From CAWELS01 sp964468205 (GTDB lineage Bacteria > Acidobacteriota > Terriglobia > Bryobacterales > Bryobacteraceae), in the NCBI GenBank assembly GCA_964468205.1, contig CAYXVG010000063.1, positions 1 to 34,974 of the forward strand: DNA of 34,974 bases, read 5' to 3'. How positions within the stretch are numbered: position 1 is the first letter of the stretch; each line of letters opens with the position of its first letter. The notes under the pieces were generated by a model that saw only the letters and a list, made by a program, of their open reading frames with translations, did no database searches and had not been told where the DNA came from. Position numbers and translations under genes: made by a program. Below are positions 18,301-27,436 of the stretch, in pieces.

Positions 18301-18786
18301 ACCCCGTTCTCGCCTCGGGCACTCGATAAGGGGTTGGCGGGTACGTTGGTCGGGCTGGCCCGGCAGGGTCACCTTCCAATGACGCCACCACGCGGCGCTG
18401 GTGAGATTCTGAATGAGCGAGCGCGGCTGGATTTCGTCATCGATGCGCTCGGCGAGAGGGGTTATGGTCACTCGATGCTCCCAACCGATGAGAAAGAGCG
18501 CTATCGGCAGCGGGTTCGTGAGCGGGCTAGCGATCTTCTCGACGAGTGGAGCCGCGAGGTCATGGATCTGCAGCAGGTTGGGGTCGGCCTCCAGTACAAC
18601 CCGGCGGAGGCGGGCGCCGCCCGGCAGTTGCTCTACGACTTCCTCAGCCCAGAGTTGAAGAACCTGCCGCCCAGCAACCGCAAGATGAAGTTCCGTGCCA
18701 ACCGGTCCCTGCGAGACGTTGAGCCGAACGTGAACATCATGGTCAAGACGCTCGATCGCGAGGACCTTGAGGAGGATGCGGTATGA
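15400..18786 (+). CDS. drmA: DISARM helicase DrmA
   Basis: A 1128-aa SF2 helicase. Walker A is PTGGGKTEAY (starting P430), and a zinc-finger-like cluster has C552-x2-C555 and C580-x4-C585. The Walker B position reads IQDELHLI, with DELH at 667-670 instead of DEAH. Motif III is ASTATVRRA. The second lobe has ATNMISVGLDI (about 888-898) and QATSRVGRD (the SRVGRD at 921-926). The N-terminal 400 residues are non-helicase and typical of DrmA. In published work DrmA and DrmB form a complex that binds DNA with a 5' single-stranded end and is activated by it. The ribosome site AAGGAG precedes the ATG. The stop overlaps the drmB start as ATGA. Confidence 0.94.
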   Translation: MAEPMTSADVRTKLVEALELDLVGPRNTLGDPSEVLPQAPSRWYLTGFLAPIESDPTQKVEEDVTEEMDQAGESGGLDDDLVPEKGPARQRFFPSSMGVSVLLPKEATALQVKVTWGDYRPSDEGPEDWARIPRASALSLKLPDSTTTPSETAVPDSQGLRVALSVRPVETAAIEAGLLTGARTISVFLVNRRRPAPDVTKDTAFAFQAQLEVITETPFLARPDLRSLASGDWDDRVADLQYREVGEFAVGHNVATEAHVEGGHCRMVRTRWIPQTKVERVAPAAIPGVELSMDVLSELSDANDAETKLQPLVAEYRKWIEQQQASIPTSPQRRQETGNELAKRAKVAANRIEKGIALLRDEECLEAFRLANKAMAAAARQRFGGMQGKPTEEVEPRWYPFQLAFLLMNLPGIAEPKSDDRAVVDLLFFPTGGGKTEAYLGLTAFTLVLRRLRNKGISSAGVSVLMRYTLRLLTLDQLSRASTLICALELERQNDVDKLGTWPFEIGLWVGRGATPNQMGKRGDNKQETARARTIAFRNDDRKPSPIPLEECPWCGTKFKPISFKLLPNPDEPTDLRINCVNRTCEFSRGSNLPILAVDEPIYRRLPCFLIATVDKFAALPWNGSVGAFFGRVQRYDKNGFYGPCDSPQGAPLPNNGLPPPELVIQDELHLISGPLGTMAGLYETALEELAVREVDGRQIRPKIVASTATVRRAENQIRALFNRTTVDIFPPPGPDRKDSFFAETLPSSRSNARLYVGVAAQGRSPKVAMLRVYMALLGASQKWYDRLKKKGAAENPADPYMTLVGYYNALRELGGARRLIEDEVRNRLVGYSTRRRVGEAEGLFVNRQIDYEPVELTSRENTAKVAESKRRLAQQFGQDKPVHVAIATNMISVGLDITRLGLMVVFGQPKTSAEYIQATSRVGRDPDRPGLVATIFNIHKPRDRSHYERFAAYHETFYRSVEVTSVTPFSPRALDKGLAGTLVGLARQGHLPMTPPRGAGEILNERARLDFVIDALGERGYGHSMLPTDEKERYRQRVRERASDLLDEWSREVMDLQQVGVGLQYNPAEAGAARQLLYDFLSPELKNLPPSNRKMKFRANRSLRDVEPNVNIMVKTLDREDLEEDAV

Positions 18787-20612
18787 GGCAAAACAAGTTC
18801 GTGAAGCCTCATGGAGAGATCCGTCAGAGCCAGGTGGTCACCACGTTCGGACCGGGATCGATGGTGGACTTGCCGAATCACTCCGTGATTATCGGGGGCC
18901 TCGACTATTGGTCTGCGGGCGGTGAGACGATCATGGAACCTCGCCTGACCGCAAAGGTCGCCGGCGTCCTGGGCGTTCCCAGGATCGAGCTGCGCACCCC
19001 GCCTCCAGCCGATGACGATCCACTAGCTCCGTTGACTCCGGTCGAGGCATTTCAGTTTCCGGAGTGGTTCATTACCCAGGACCTCGAACGTGACGAAGAT
19101 GGGCAGACCACGCGCTCCCGACTGCTGGTTCATCGGAAGGCGCTAACCCGAGGGAAATACATCGACGCCAACAAGAAGCGGCGGCCGGTAGTCCCGGTCC
19201 GGTTTGTTCGAGCCTGCCGCGCCGGACACATCGGGGACATTGACTGGTATGCGTTCGTCCATCAAGCGCCGTCGGAATGTGCCAAGCGCCAACGCCAGCT
19301 CTACATGGATGAACGGGGCACCAGCGGCGACCTGACCGAGGTATGGGTGCGATGCGACTGTGGCAAGGCGGAACGGACCATGGCGCAGGCCGCCCGTTTT
19401 CAAGAGAGAGCCTTGGGCAACTGTGAAGGTAACCGGCCCTGGCTGGGTCCATACACCAGAGAGCCGTGTGGGGAGCCAAACCGCCTGTTGATCCGGAGCG
19501 CGTCGAACGCCTACTTCCCGCAACTGATGAGTGTGATCTCGCTGCCCGATCGCGACGAGACCGTTCGAAAAGCGGTCGACGCGGTGTGGGACTTCCTGGA
19601 GATCGTCGAAAACATGGACGACCTTCAGCGGGAGCTGAAGCGGTCGAAGGTGAAGGAAGCACTAGAGGGCGTTGCGCCGGAAGAAGTCCTGGCTGAAGTG
19701 CTGGCCCGAAAGATGGGGACACCGAAGCAGGAGAAGTCCGTCAAGCAAGCCGAACTCGAGACCCTCGCGGCGGCGAAAGAAGAAATTGGAACAGACCAGC
19801 CCGAAGGTGTCTTTTATGCCCGGTTCCTACCGCGGGAGATCTGGGACCGCCCATGGATGGCCCCTATTGAGCGTGTGGTTCTGGTGCACCGTCTTCGGGA
19901 GGTGGTCGCTCAGGTGGGGTTCACCCGGTTCGAGTCCGCGGCTCCGGACATCGAAGGCGAGCTGGAGCTTGGGGTCAGAAGCGCTGCTCTCTCACGGGAA
20001 CCGAAATGGGTGCCGGCTATCGAGAACAAGGGTGAGGGGGTTTTCATTCAGTTCAGCTCCAAAGCAGTGATGGACTGGGTCAAGAAACCCGCCGTCGAGA
20101 AACGTGGCCTGAAACTCAAGGAGGGATTCGACGCCTGGAAACGGGAACACCAAGGCAGCAAGAGGGAGTTTCCGGGCCTGCCGTACCTGCTGCTGCACTC
20201 ATGCGCGCATCTCCTGATCACGGCGGTCGCTCTTGAATGCGGTTACCCGTCCAGTTCCATCCGCGAGCGCATTTACGCTCTGCCGAATATCGGCTACGGG
20301 ATATTGCTTTACACGGGCAGCTCGGATGCTGAGGGTACGCTCGGCGGTCTGGTCCAGGTCGGACGCCGAATACATGAAACGGTGCGAAACGCGATCGAGT
20401 TGGGTCTCCTCTGTTCCAACGACCCGGTTTGCGCCCAGCACGATCCGGCAAGCGGCCACGAGCATCGCTACCTCCACGGTGCGGCGTGCCACGGTTGTGT
20501 GTTGATCTCGGAGACCAGTTGCGAACAGCAGAACGACTTCCTGGACCGCGCCCTGGTAGTCCGGACCGTCGAAAGCCTGGGGACCGAGTTCTTCCCGGAA
20601 TTGAGTCTCTGA
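18783..20612 (+). CDS. drmB: DISARM protein DrmB (DUF1998)
   Basis: A 609-aa partner of DrmA. The N-terminus has the DrmB-like QSQVVTTFGPGSMVDLPNHS. Two cysteine pairs follow (RACRAGHIGDIDW; RCDCGKAE). The DUF1998 region near the C-terminus has YLLLHSCAHLLI, YGILLYTGSSDAEGTLGGLV and a cysteine cluster from about 544 (CSNDPVCAQH, ACHGCVLISETSC), likely zinc binding. It is expected to assemble with DrmA in the core DISARM complex. Overlaps are 4 nt (ATGA) with drmA and 1 nt (TGATG) with drmC. Start and end are well constrained. Confidence 0.94.
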   Translation: MRQNKFVKPHGEIRQSQVVTTFGPGSMVDLPNHSVIIGGLDYWSAGGETIMEPRLTAKVAGVLGVPRIELRTPPPADDDPLAPLTPVEAFQFPEWFITQDLERDEDGQTTRSRLLVHRKALTRGKYIDANKKRRPVVPVRFVRACRAGHIGDIDWYAFVHQAPSECAKRQRQLYMDERGTSGDLTEVWVRCDCGKAERTMAQAARFQERALGNCEGNRPWLGPYTREPCGEPNRLLIRSASNAYFPQLMSVISLPDRDETVRKAVDAVWDFLEIVENMDDLQRELKRSKVKEALEGVAPEEVLAEVLARKMGTPKQEKSVKQAELETLAAAKEEIGTDQPEGVFYARFLPREIWDRPWMAPIERVVLVHRLREVVAQVGFTRFESAAPDIEGELELGVRSAALSREPKWVPAIENKGEGVFIQFSSKAVMDWVKKPAVEKRGLKLKEGFDAWKREHQGSKREFPGLPYLLLHSCAHLLITAVALECGYPSSSIRERIYALPNIGYGILLYTGSSDAEGTLGGLVQVGRRIHETVRNAIELGLLCSNDPVCAQHDPASGHEHRYLHGAACHGCVLISETSCEQQNDFLDRALVVRTVESLGTEFFPELSL

Positions 20613-21400
20613 TGGACGCGCTTCTCGGCCTGAACCCGTCCGAGCTGCGAGCGATCGCGGCAGGCCTGCGCTCTGGCCGGCTGGCTGCACCATTTCTGCC
20701 GGTGAGCTTGCAGAGCTACGTCGGCTCATCTGTAACCGGAGAGGTGTCAGAGGATCTGCATGGGTTTTCCGAATCCGGAATGCCATCCTCCGCCATCGCT
20801 CAGGCGCTCGACCTACTGGCCGCCGGCTACACACGGCGTGGCCACCTCGAGGATCTCGTGGAACTGGTGACGACTGGACCTGAAGCGCAAGGTGTCACCA
20901 ACCGGGACACCAGCGTCGTTGTCCAGGAACTGTTCCGGCGGGCTGAGCGGAGCGTTCTGATCGCCGGATTTCGAGTCTTCCAGGGGCAGAAGGTATTCCA
21001 GACCCTGGCCGACCGGATGCTTACCGTTCCGACGCTGAAGATGCGGATGTTCCTCGATATCGAAAGAGGAGCGGGCGATACGACATCGCCCGACCAACTT
21101 GTCTCGCGCTTCAAGGTCCAATTCCGAACTCGCCAATGGCCCCAGGACCGGCCGTTGCCGGAGATCTTCTTCGACCCCCGGTCACTTGAGACAGACCGGG
21201 CCAGGAAAGCGATCCTCCACGCGAAGTGCGTTGTTGTCGACGGGATCCATGTATTCATCTCCTCGGCCAACTTCACCGAAGCCGCTCACGAACGTAACAT
21301 CGAGGTAGGGCTGGTGTTGCATTCAATGCACATCGCGGACCAGGTTGCACGCTTCTTCGAGGCGATGGTCGCAGCGGGGCACCTGCGACAAGTCAATTGA
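20612..21400 (+). CDS. drmC: DISARM phospholipase D-like protein DrmC
   Basis: A 262-aa PLD-superfamily protein started at the ATG overlapping the drmB stop (TGATG); the frame open further upstream is a shadow of drmB. It has one HKD motif, ILHAKCVVVDGIHVFISSAN (H203, K205, D210), followed by ERNIEVGLVL. A degenerate N-terminal half has VLIAGFRVFQGQKVFQTLAD. Single-motif PLD proteins usually dimerise to form the active site. The fold gives phosphodiester hydrolysis, probably nuclease activity, but in the published DISARM work DrmC is reported as not strictly required for protection. Last gene of the operon. Confidence 0.92.
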   Translation: MDALLGLNPSELRAIAAGLRSGRLAAPFLPVSLQSYVGSSVTGEVSEDLHGFSESGMPSSAIAQALDLLAAGYTRRGHLEDLVELVTTGPEAQGVTNRDTSVVVQELFRRAERSVLIAGFRVFQGQKVFQTLADRMLTVPTLKMRMFLDIERGAGDTTSPDQLVSRFKVQFRTRQWPQDRPLPEIFFDPRSLETDRARKAILHAKCVVVDGIHVFISSANFTEAAHERNIEVGLVLHSMHIADQVARFFEAMVAAGHLRQVN

Positions 21401-21418
21401 ATGCCTGCATCCGACTTT

Positions 21419-21781
21419 TCAATCCATAACCTCAAGGTCTTCAAGATCGAGTAGCTCCATGTGGGCAAGCTTATTGCGAACATCAGCCATCCGCTGAAGT
21501 CGGCGTCTGGTTTTCGTGTCTAATCCGGACCGTGGATGGCGCAGCTGCGTGGCGATGTGGGCGATTTCGAGATCGAAGGGATTTGTAATGCTTTCCCCGA
21601 ATCTTGTTGTGAACGGAAGCCTCAGTAGCGGAGTGAATCGAGACAGCAGGTCGCGCCGCTGCTCTTCCAGTCGAGGCAATACAACTGCCACCTCAGCCTT
21701 CAACACTCTTGAGCCTAACCTCGTCGCTGGGTTACAGCGGTCTGCCCCGACTGAACGGACAGAATCCGCAACTATGTCCAT
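21419..21781 (-). CDS. Short HEPN-like protein
   Basis: A 120-aa ORF converging on drmC, 18 nt from its stop. The C-terminal half (about 70-112) has ADVRNKLAHMELLD, an R-x4-H HEPN motif in a helical context (NPFDLEIAHIATQLRHPRSG, RRRLQRMADV), much like the C-terminal helix of Swt1-type HEPN proteins. HEPN proteins are often metal-independent RNases in toxin or abortive systems. The length is on the short side for a HEPN domain, and an in-frame stop (TGA) directly precedes the ATG. It may be a small complete domain or the surviving 3' end of a longer gene. No ribosome site is obvious. The motif is seen; activity is not shown. Confidence 0.45.
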   Translation of the reverse strand: MDIVADSVRSVGADRCNPATRLGSRVLKAEVAVVLPRLEEQRRDLLSRFTPLLRLPFTTRFGESITNPFDLEIAHIATQLRHPRSGLDTKTRRRLQRMADVRNKLAHMELLDLEDLEVMD

Positions 21782-21833
21782 TCAATCCAGTCCTTCGAGC
21801 AGTCAGCCGCGAGATTTAACGCGCTGAAGTAGC

Positions 21834-22166
21834 CCAGATGGGGTTTACGGGAGGACCGGCGCGATCAGGCAGGAAGATTGCTGTAATCCCGGAAGTCGGC
21901 AGCCTGCATCTCCGCTATGAGCGGCGTGCAGCCTGACGAGGCTTCCATCAGTTTAAGCTCGCTGGAAAGCTGCTCTACGGCCGAGTTCTGCACGGCTGAT
22001 CGTTGAATGTGAGTTGTTGAACCTAATGGAACTCAGCCCGGCGCTGGATGACAGCGATCTGCGCCAATATCGGCTGGTGGTTTGCCCGATCGTAGCCCAA
22101 GTCCAGGCCCCCAAGCTGTCAGCCACCGGTTTCCAGGTGCAAAATCGGTCCAGATGGAGCTTACGG
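21834..22166. repeat. Pair of short direct repeats in a gene-free stretch
   Basis: CCAGATGGGGTTTACGGGAGGA near 21834-21856 and CCAGATGGAGCTTACGGGAGGA near 22150-22171 differ at two positions and are about 315 nt apart in the same orientation. They lie in the 462 nt between the HEPN-like ORF and the sacsin-like gene, where I see no gene. They could be ends of a decayed mobile element or a binding site pair. Confidence 0.4.
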
Positions 22167-22243
22167 GAGGAACAGGACGGCGAGCTTGCTGAGATCGAGC
22201 GTCGTCCTTCCCCTGCGGCCTAGCTGGTTTCGTCGCACTGCTC

Positions 22244-25200
22244 CTACTCGTCGTCGGTCTCACTCTCGTCTGCGAGTTCGCGCCAGGTGCCGCCTCTGAA
22301 TTCGAATTTCGCGGCTCGTAGGGCGGGGTTCTTGATGGGGATGACGTGGAGCGCGCCGTCTTCTCGTCGTTCGACGACGTAGAGCCAGTAGTCGAAGTCG
22401 TCTGCGAGCGTGACGCCGTCAGCCCTCCTGGTGAGCGCGTCGCGGAATTGGCGGTCGCTCAGCAAAACCGTCTCATCGTCCTCCCATGGACGGCCGCGTC
22501 CTTTGACTTCGATGCGCCGGACGAGCTTCCGTTCGGCGTCGTCGAGCGGCTTGTCGTAGCTGTCGATGTCGTACCCTGCTTGGTCCGTGTCTTTCTTCTC
22601 GGCGAACCGGCCTTCGCGTTCTTCGTACTCCACGGTTGCTTGACGATACTGCTCGTCCGATTCGAACTTGCCGGGTTCCTTTTCGTGGTCTTCCTCGTCG
22701 TCTTCGGGGGAGTCGGCAGGGAGGGGTCCCGCGGCTAGGAGCTCCTCCAGTTGCGCGTTGAGGGCGTCGCGTTTCTTGCGGATGGCTCGGAGGCGGCTCT
22801 CGCGGTCGCGCGGCGTATGCCGTCCTCCCGGTTTCGTCGGTGGGATGTCCGCCTCTTCGTCGTCTGGCGGGGAAGACTCTGGTGTCTCTGGTTCCGTCTC
22901 GTTGTCCGGTTCGTCAGGACTAGGCGTTGGCGTGTCCGGCTTGTCGGGTATCGGCTCGCTTTTTCCGGGCGGCTTTCTTTCGGGCTTCTCTGGTGGCTTG
23001 TGCTCCGGCTCTTTCTCTGGTGCTGGCGTCTCGATTTCCTCGCTGGGTGTGAGTCCTCGTTGGGCGCGGAGCTCTTTCAGGCGGCGCGTGAACTTCTTTG
23101 GTTTCCCGAGCCAGCCGATGAGCTGGGTAAGCGTGGGTGCGAGTTGGTGAAGGTCTCGGCGGCCGGCGAGGCCGGCCCAACTGAGGAGTACGCCGCACAA
23201 GTCTGCTGCGAAATCGTCGGGGTCACCCGCGAGGCAGATGCGATCCTCGTAGCGCGCGGCGTGGACGTCCCATCGCGTCTTTTCCGCGCCTTCTTCGACG
23301 AGCACCTTCTGTATGCGCCGGTAGTACTGCACGTCCGGCTTCGTTATGGCGGGCGCGTCCTCCTCCTCTTGCGCGTATGACCGGAGGAGCTCGATGATGC
23401 CGTCCAGTCTGGCTTGCCAACCTTCGGGGAGGGCCTGTTCGTCCTCGGCATCCAGCGCTACCTGGAACCGGCTTGAGAGGAGCGTGACGCCGAGGAGGGC
23501 TGCGACTCGTCGCTGGTCGCTCGCTGATTCTCCGAGATGTCCGGGTGTGGCGAGGATGAGTTCGCTCCTCATCGTTTTGACATGGTCGTCGTCGAGGTCG
23601 TCGAGGTAGAGGTTGTCGTGGTCGGTGCGGACCCACTGCCGGTTCGCGGTGTAGACCGCAGCGTCGGCGCGTGCTGCGTCCCATGTGTCTTGTTCGAGCG
23701 ATCCTGATCGGAGATCGTCCGCGACGAGGCGGAAAAGCCTGGGGAGTATGCGCCGGACGCGGTCCGCTTCTGGTCTATTTCGCCAGATCCATTGGAGGAA
23801 CGCGAGGGCTTGTTCCCCTGTTGGGTTTTCGGGGATGTCGCAGGCGTCGCTCACCAGTTGGAGGAGGCGCGCGTACGGGTCGTCGTGGCTGCGGTTTTTG
23901 GTGGCTGCTTGGGTTGATATGAGCCAGCCCCCGAGCTCCGCGCCGGGCGCAGTGCGTTGGACGAGGCGTGTGGCCCTGACGCGCGCTGCTCCGTCGATGA
24001 GGTTGGATTCGACTGGCACGGGCACGAGCTGCGTGGTTCGGAGGACTGCTGCCAGCTCGTCCCGACCGTCTTCCTTTGTGTCGGCGAGTGCTTGGTCGAG
24101 GAGTTCGAGCAGGCGTTCCGTGTCTGCTGTTGATCCTTCTCGTTGCAGGCGGTCGATTGAGGCGACATCCGGCAGCGCGCCACCGAACGCGATGCCGCAG
24201 CGTTCGAGGATGGTGACGAGTTCTTCCGGCAGGTCCGCGACTGGCGCGTCCGGTCGTGCTGGGTCGGTGCGGGCGAGCACCTGTTCGGGTGTGTACGGGC
24301 CAGCGCCCGTTCGTTCGAAGATCCACCTGGCCGTGGTGAGCGTTTGCACCCACGCTGTCGGCTCGTTTGTCGTGTCTCGTGATGTGTAGCTTGTGCCATA
24401 CGGCACGTAGACGACTCGGCGCTTTGCTTTGCTGGGGAGCTGCTGTCGTGCCTCGTTGAGCCACGCCGCTGCTGCGCGCGCATCCTCGGGGGTGACGGTG
24501 CCTGTGAGGATGCTGCCCAGCTCCTCGGGCAAGGTGACGTTGGTGAGCAGGTAGTTGTATGCGATGAAGGTGTGTCCTTCCCAGCGTGCTCGCATCCACG
24601 TGGCCCTCGTTTCACGCGGTTCGTAGTCCGAGAGGGCGGCGCGGAGCCCCTCTTTCGAGAGTTCCTGGGCCTCCTCTTGGAGTCGGAGCGGGCCGGTGAC
24701 GGGCGTTGCTTCGAAGAACGAGCGCCAGTCCGCTTCTGAGTGTCCTTCTTTGTGTTCGAGGTAGCGTTCCGTGACTGGCGGGTGGCTGGGGAAGAAGTGT
24801 TGCCGTGCGCCGCTTGCGTACGGCTCTGCGAGGACGGCGTCCGGGAGCTTGACCAGGACGGCGCGGCCTTGGTCGTTGCAGAGGACGCGTTTGACGAGTC
24901 CCGGTCGCTGTCGTTGCTTCTCCAGCACCCAGTGCGTGGTGTCGAGGATTTGGAGGCACGCGTCCTCGTCGGGCTCGTCTGGGAGGGCGTCCCACCATTC
25001 TTGGAAGACCGTGTCGAGGTCGGCGCGTGTGAGGTCTGCGGTGTATCGTCCTGCGTCCGTGTCGCGTTGGACGGCGCGGTCGAAGCTCCATTCGAGGCGG
25101 GTCTCGCTCGGTGGGAGGTATGGTTCGAGCCATGTTCGGAGCGGCGGTTCTTCCGGGATTGAGTCCCAGTCCTTCGGGAGTCCGGTTGCGCTTTGTCGGT

Positions 25201-26845
25201 CGAGCCAGTCGCCGCTTGCGGTGAGCAGGCAACGGAGTGGCGCTTCCCTCCATGATTCGTCTTCGTCGAGGCTTGCGAGCGCTCCGAGGAGGCGCACGTG
25301 CTGCCTTGTTGCGTCGTCGCCGAGCTGCTCGCGCCACCGCCCGACTTCGCCGCTGTTCCAGCGCTGCGCTAGGTCCTCCGGCGTGAGTGGTTGGAGGAGG
25401 TTGAGCGCTTCCAGCGACTGTCGGGTGCGGGCTCCGAGGAGCGCGGTGCTGACGGTGTCTCCGCCGAAGAGCGCCCACGGGAGGAGCGCGTCGTCGTCGA
25501 ACTCTCGCAGGGCTGGCGGCAGCGCCTTTCCTGTGTTGGGCGCGATGAAGCTTCTTCCCTCGCTCCGTCTGACGGGCAGGAAGTCGAGGTCTGCGAGCGC
25601 TGTCCGGAGCGCGTCGCGGAACGCTTCGGCGTTGACGTAGGGGCCGAGTGCTCCGTCGGTCTCTTCCCAGTCGGGGAGGACGGCGTAGGCGTTCGCGAGC
25701 TGTTGGTCGGTGAGCTCGGAGAGGCTGGAGACCCATTTCAGGTAGCTGCGGAGGAGCGTGGGGAGCCGAGCGAGGATCTCTTGGTGCCACTCGTTGGTCT
25801 CGACTTCCATGAGTTCTCGTCGGCTGGTGACGAGGAGCCAGTCGGCTTGGAGGTGGAGGCCGATGGGCGCGGCTACGTTGGTTGCGAGGAGCGCGTAGGC
25901 CTGGGCGTGCTTTGACGGCGCAGGCATGCCTTGTTCGTCGAGAAGGCAGAAGACGTCTACGCAGCGTTCTTGCCGGGCTTCTGCGTACACGTTCTCTCGT
26001 TCCTCCGGTTTTGGCCGTATTTGGCGGTGTTCCAGGAATCGGCGTATCGCCTTCTTGGTGGGCTGGTAGGTGGTGCTGAAGAGCACCCACCGGCGTTCCT
26101 CTTCCGTGGCTGCGTCCTTCGCTGTGAGGATTACGCGCGTGTTCTGCTCGTCGAGGGGGTTTTCGGACTGGCTGAGCGTCCACGTTTGTCCGTTCCACCG
26201 GAATTCTTCGACTCCTCGGCGGGCGAGCAGCGCGAGGACGAGCAGGTCCTCAGAGAGCACCTTCTGCACGTCGTCGTGGATGGGGCCGAGTCCATCGAGG
26301 CGGTTGCGGAGCGTGAACCGGCAGCGCATTCCCGTCGAGGGCTCGCTCAGTTCTTCGGCGTCTTCGGGGAGGACGCAGCCCAGCCAGTCGCGTTGGCGGT
26401 CCCCGTACTCCTCTCCCACTTCTTCCTTGACGCAGAGGCGGAACTTCCACGGGCCGGACGCTATCTCCGCGCATTCGAAGCTCTGGAAGACCGCTTTGAA
26501 CCCGATGCCCATGAAGCCGACGGTGCCGGCGCCTTTCGTCGAGAGACCGCGCGCGCAGAGCGCCTTGACGTTGGGCTCAGAAAATGCCCCGCCGTCGTGG
26601 TCGAAGACGAGCGTCGAGTCTTCAGACCTCAGGCTGATCTTCTTCGCGCCTGCATCGACGGCGTTCTGGAGGAGCTCGCCGACATACAACCACGGGTGCG
26701 CGAAGGTTTGTTGGAGGTCCTTGAGGGCTCCCCGTCCAAGGTCTCCCGAGTAGAACGCGTGATTCTCGGAGTGCAGTTCCTCGATGAAGCGCTTCGCTGC
26801 TGCGCGGTCAGGGCTCGTTGTGCTCGCGGATACCATCGGCTCCAT
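22244..26845 (-). CDS. Sacsin/Hsp90-like GHKL ATPase with C-terminal DUF3883 nuclease-like domain
   Basis: A 1533-aa protein. The N-terminus is a GHKL ATPase of the sacsin/NOV type: N-box VGELLQNAVDAGAKK (about 56-70), G1-like FDHDGGAF (about 81-88) and G2 TVGFMGIGFKAVFQSF (about 108-123). About 1100 residues of helical sequence follow, then a low-complexity Pro/Glu/Lys linker (about 1270-1343; PEKPERKPPGKSEP) and an acidic helical segment. The C-terminal DUF3883 domain (about 1400-1525) has AGYDIDSYD and RRIEVKGRG, an acidic-x-E-x-K pattern like PD-(D/E)xK nucleases. The likely role is a nucleotide-switched, DNA-directed defence effector; this is inference from domains and island position. 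The ATG at 26845 lacks a Shine-Dalgarno; a second ATG follows at codon 4. It has no obvious partner gene. Confidence 0.85.
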   Translation of the reverse strand: MEPMVSASTTSPDRAAAKRFIEELHSENHAFYSGDLGRGALKDLQQTFAHPWLYVGELLQNAVDAGAKKISLRSEDSTLVFDHDGGAFSEPNVKALCARGLSTKGAGTVGFMGIGFKAVFQSFECAEIASGPWKFRLCVKEEVGEEYGDRQRDWLGCVLPEDAEELSEPSTGMRCRFTLRNRLDGLGPIHDDVQKVLSEDLLVLALLARRGVEEFRWNGQTWTLSQSENPLDEQNTRVILTAKDAATEEERRWVLFSTTYQPTKKAIRRFLEHRQIRPKPEERENVYAEARQERCVDVFCLLDEQGMPAPSKHAQAYALLATNVAAPIGLHLQADWLLVTSRRELMEVETNEWHQEILARLPTLLRSYLKWVSSLSELTDQQLANAYAVLPDWEETDGALGPYVNAEAFRDALRTALADLDFLPVRRSEGRSFIAPNTGKALPPALREFDDDALLPWALFGGDTVSTALLGARTRQSLEALNLLQPLTPEDLAQRWNSGEVGRWREQLGDDATRQHVRLLGALASLDEDESWREAPLRCLLTASGDWLDRQSATGLPKDWDSIPEEPPLRTWLEPYLPPSETRLEWSFDRAVQRDTDAGRYTADLTRADLDTVFQEWWDALPDEPDEDACLQILDTTHWVLEKQRQRPGLVKRVLCNDQGRAVLVKLPDAVLAEPYASGARQHFFPSHPPVTERYLEHKEGHSEADWRSFFEATPVTGPLRLQEEAQELSKEGLRAALSDYEPRETRATWMRARWEGHTFIAYNYLLTNVTLPEELGSILTGTVTPEDARAAAAWLNEARQQLPSKAKRRVVYVPYGTSYTSRDTTNEPTAWVQTLTTARWIFERTGAGPYTPEQVLARTDPARPDAPVADLPEELVTILERCGIAFGGALPDVASIDRLQREGSTADTERLLELLDQALADTKEDGRDELAAVLRTTQLVPVPVESNLIDGAARVRATRLVQRTAPGAELGGWLISTQAATKNRSHDDPYARLLQLVSDACDIPENPTGEQALAFLQWIWRNRPEADRVRRILPRLFRLVADDLRSGSLEQDTWDAARADAAVYTANRQWVRTDHDNLYLDDLDDDHVKTMRSELILATPGHLGESASDQRRVAALLGVTLLSSRFQVALDAEDEQALPEGWQARLDGIIELLRSYAQEEEDAPAITKPDVQYYRRIQKVLVEEGAEKTRWDVHAARYEDRICLAGDPDDFAADLCGVLLSWAGLAGRRDLHQLAPTLTQLIGWLGKPKKFTRRLKELRAQRGLTPSEEIETPAPEKEPEHKPPEKPERKPPGKSEPIPDKPDTPTPSPDEPDNETEPETPESSPPDDEEADIPPTKPGGRHTPRDRESRLRAIRKKRDALNAQLEELLAAGPLPADSPEDDEEDHEKEPGKFESDEQYRQATVEYEEREGRFAEKKDTDQAGYDIDSYDKPLDDAERKLVRRIEVKGRGRPWEDDETVLLSDRQFRDALTRRADGVTLADDFDYWLYVVERREDGALHVIPIKNPALRAAKFEFRGGTWRELADESETDDE

Positions 26846-27436
<591 letters not shown>

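Noticed and set aside
22668..23150. Ser/Gly-rich plus-strand frames over the ATPase linker
   Set aside because: They are complements of the Pro/Glu-rich linker codons and have no independent support.
24612..26198. A 528-aa open frame on the same strand inside the sacsin-like gene
   Set aside because: It is Arg/Pro-rich, low-complexity and fully overlapped by the frame with GHKL motifs. It arises from the biased base composition.
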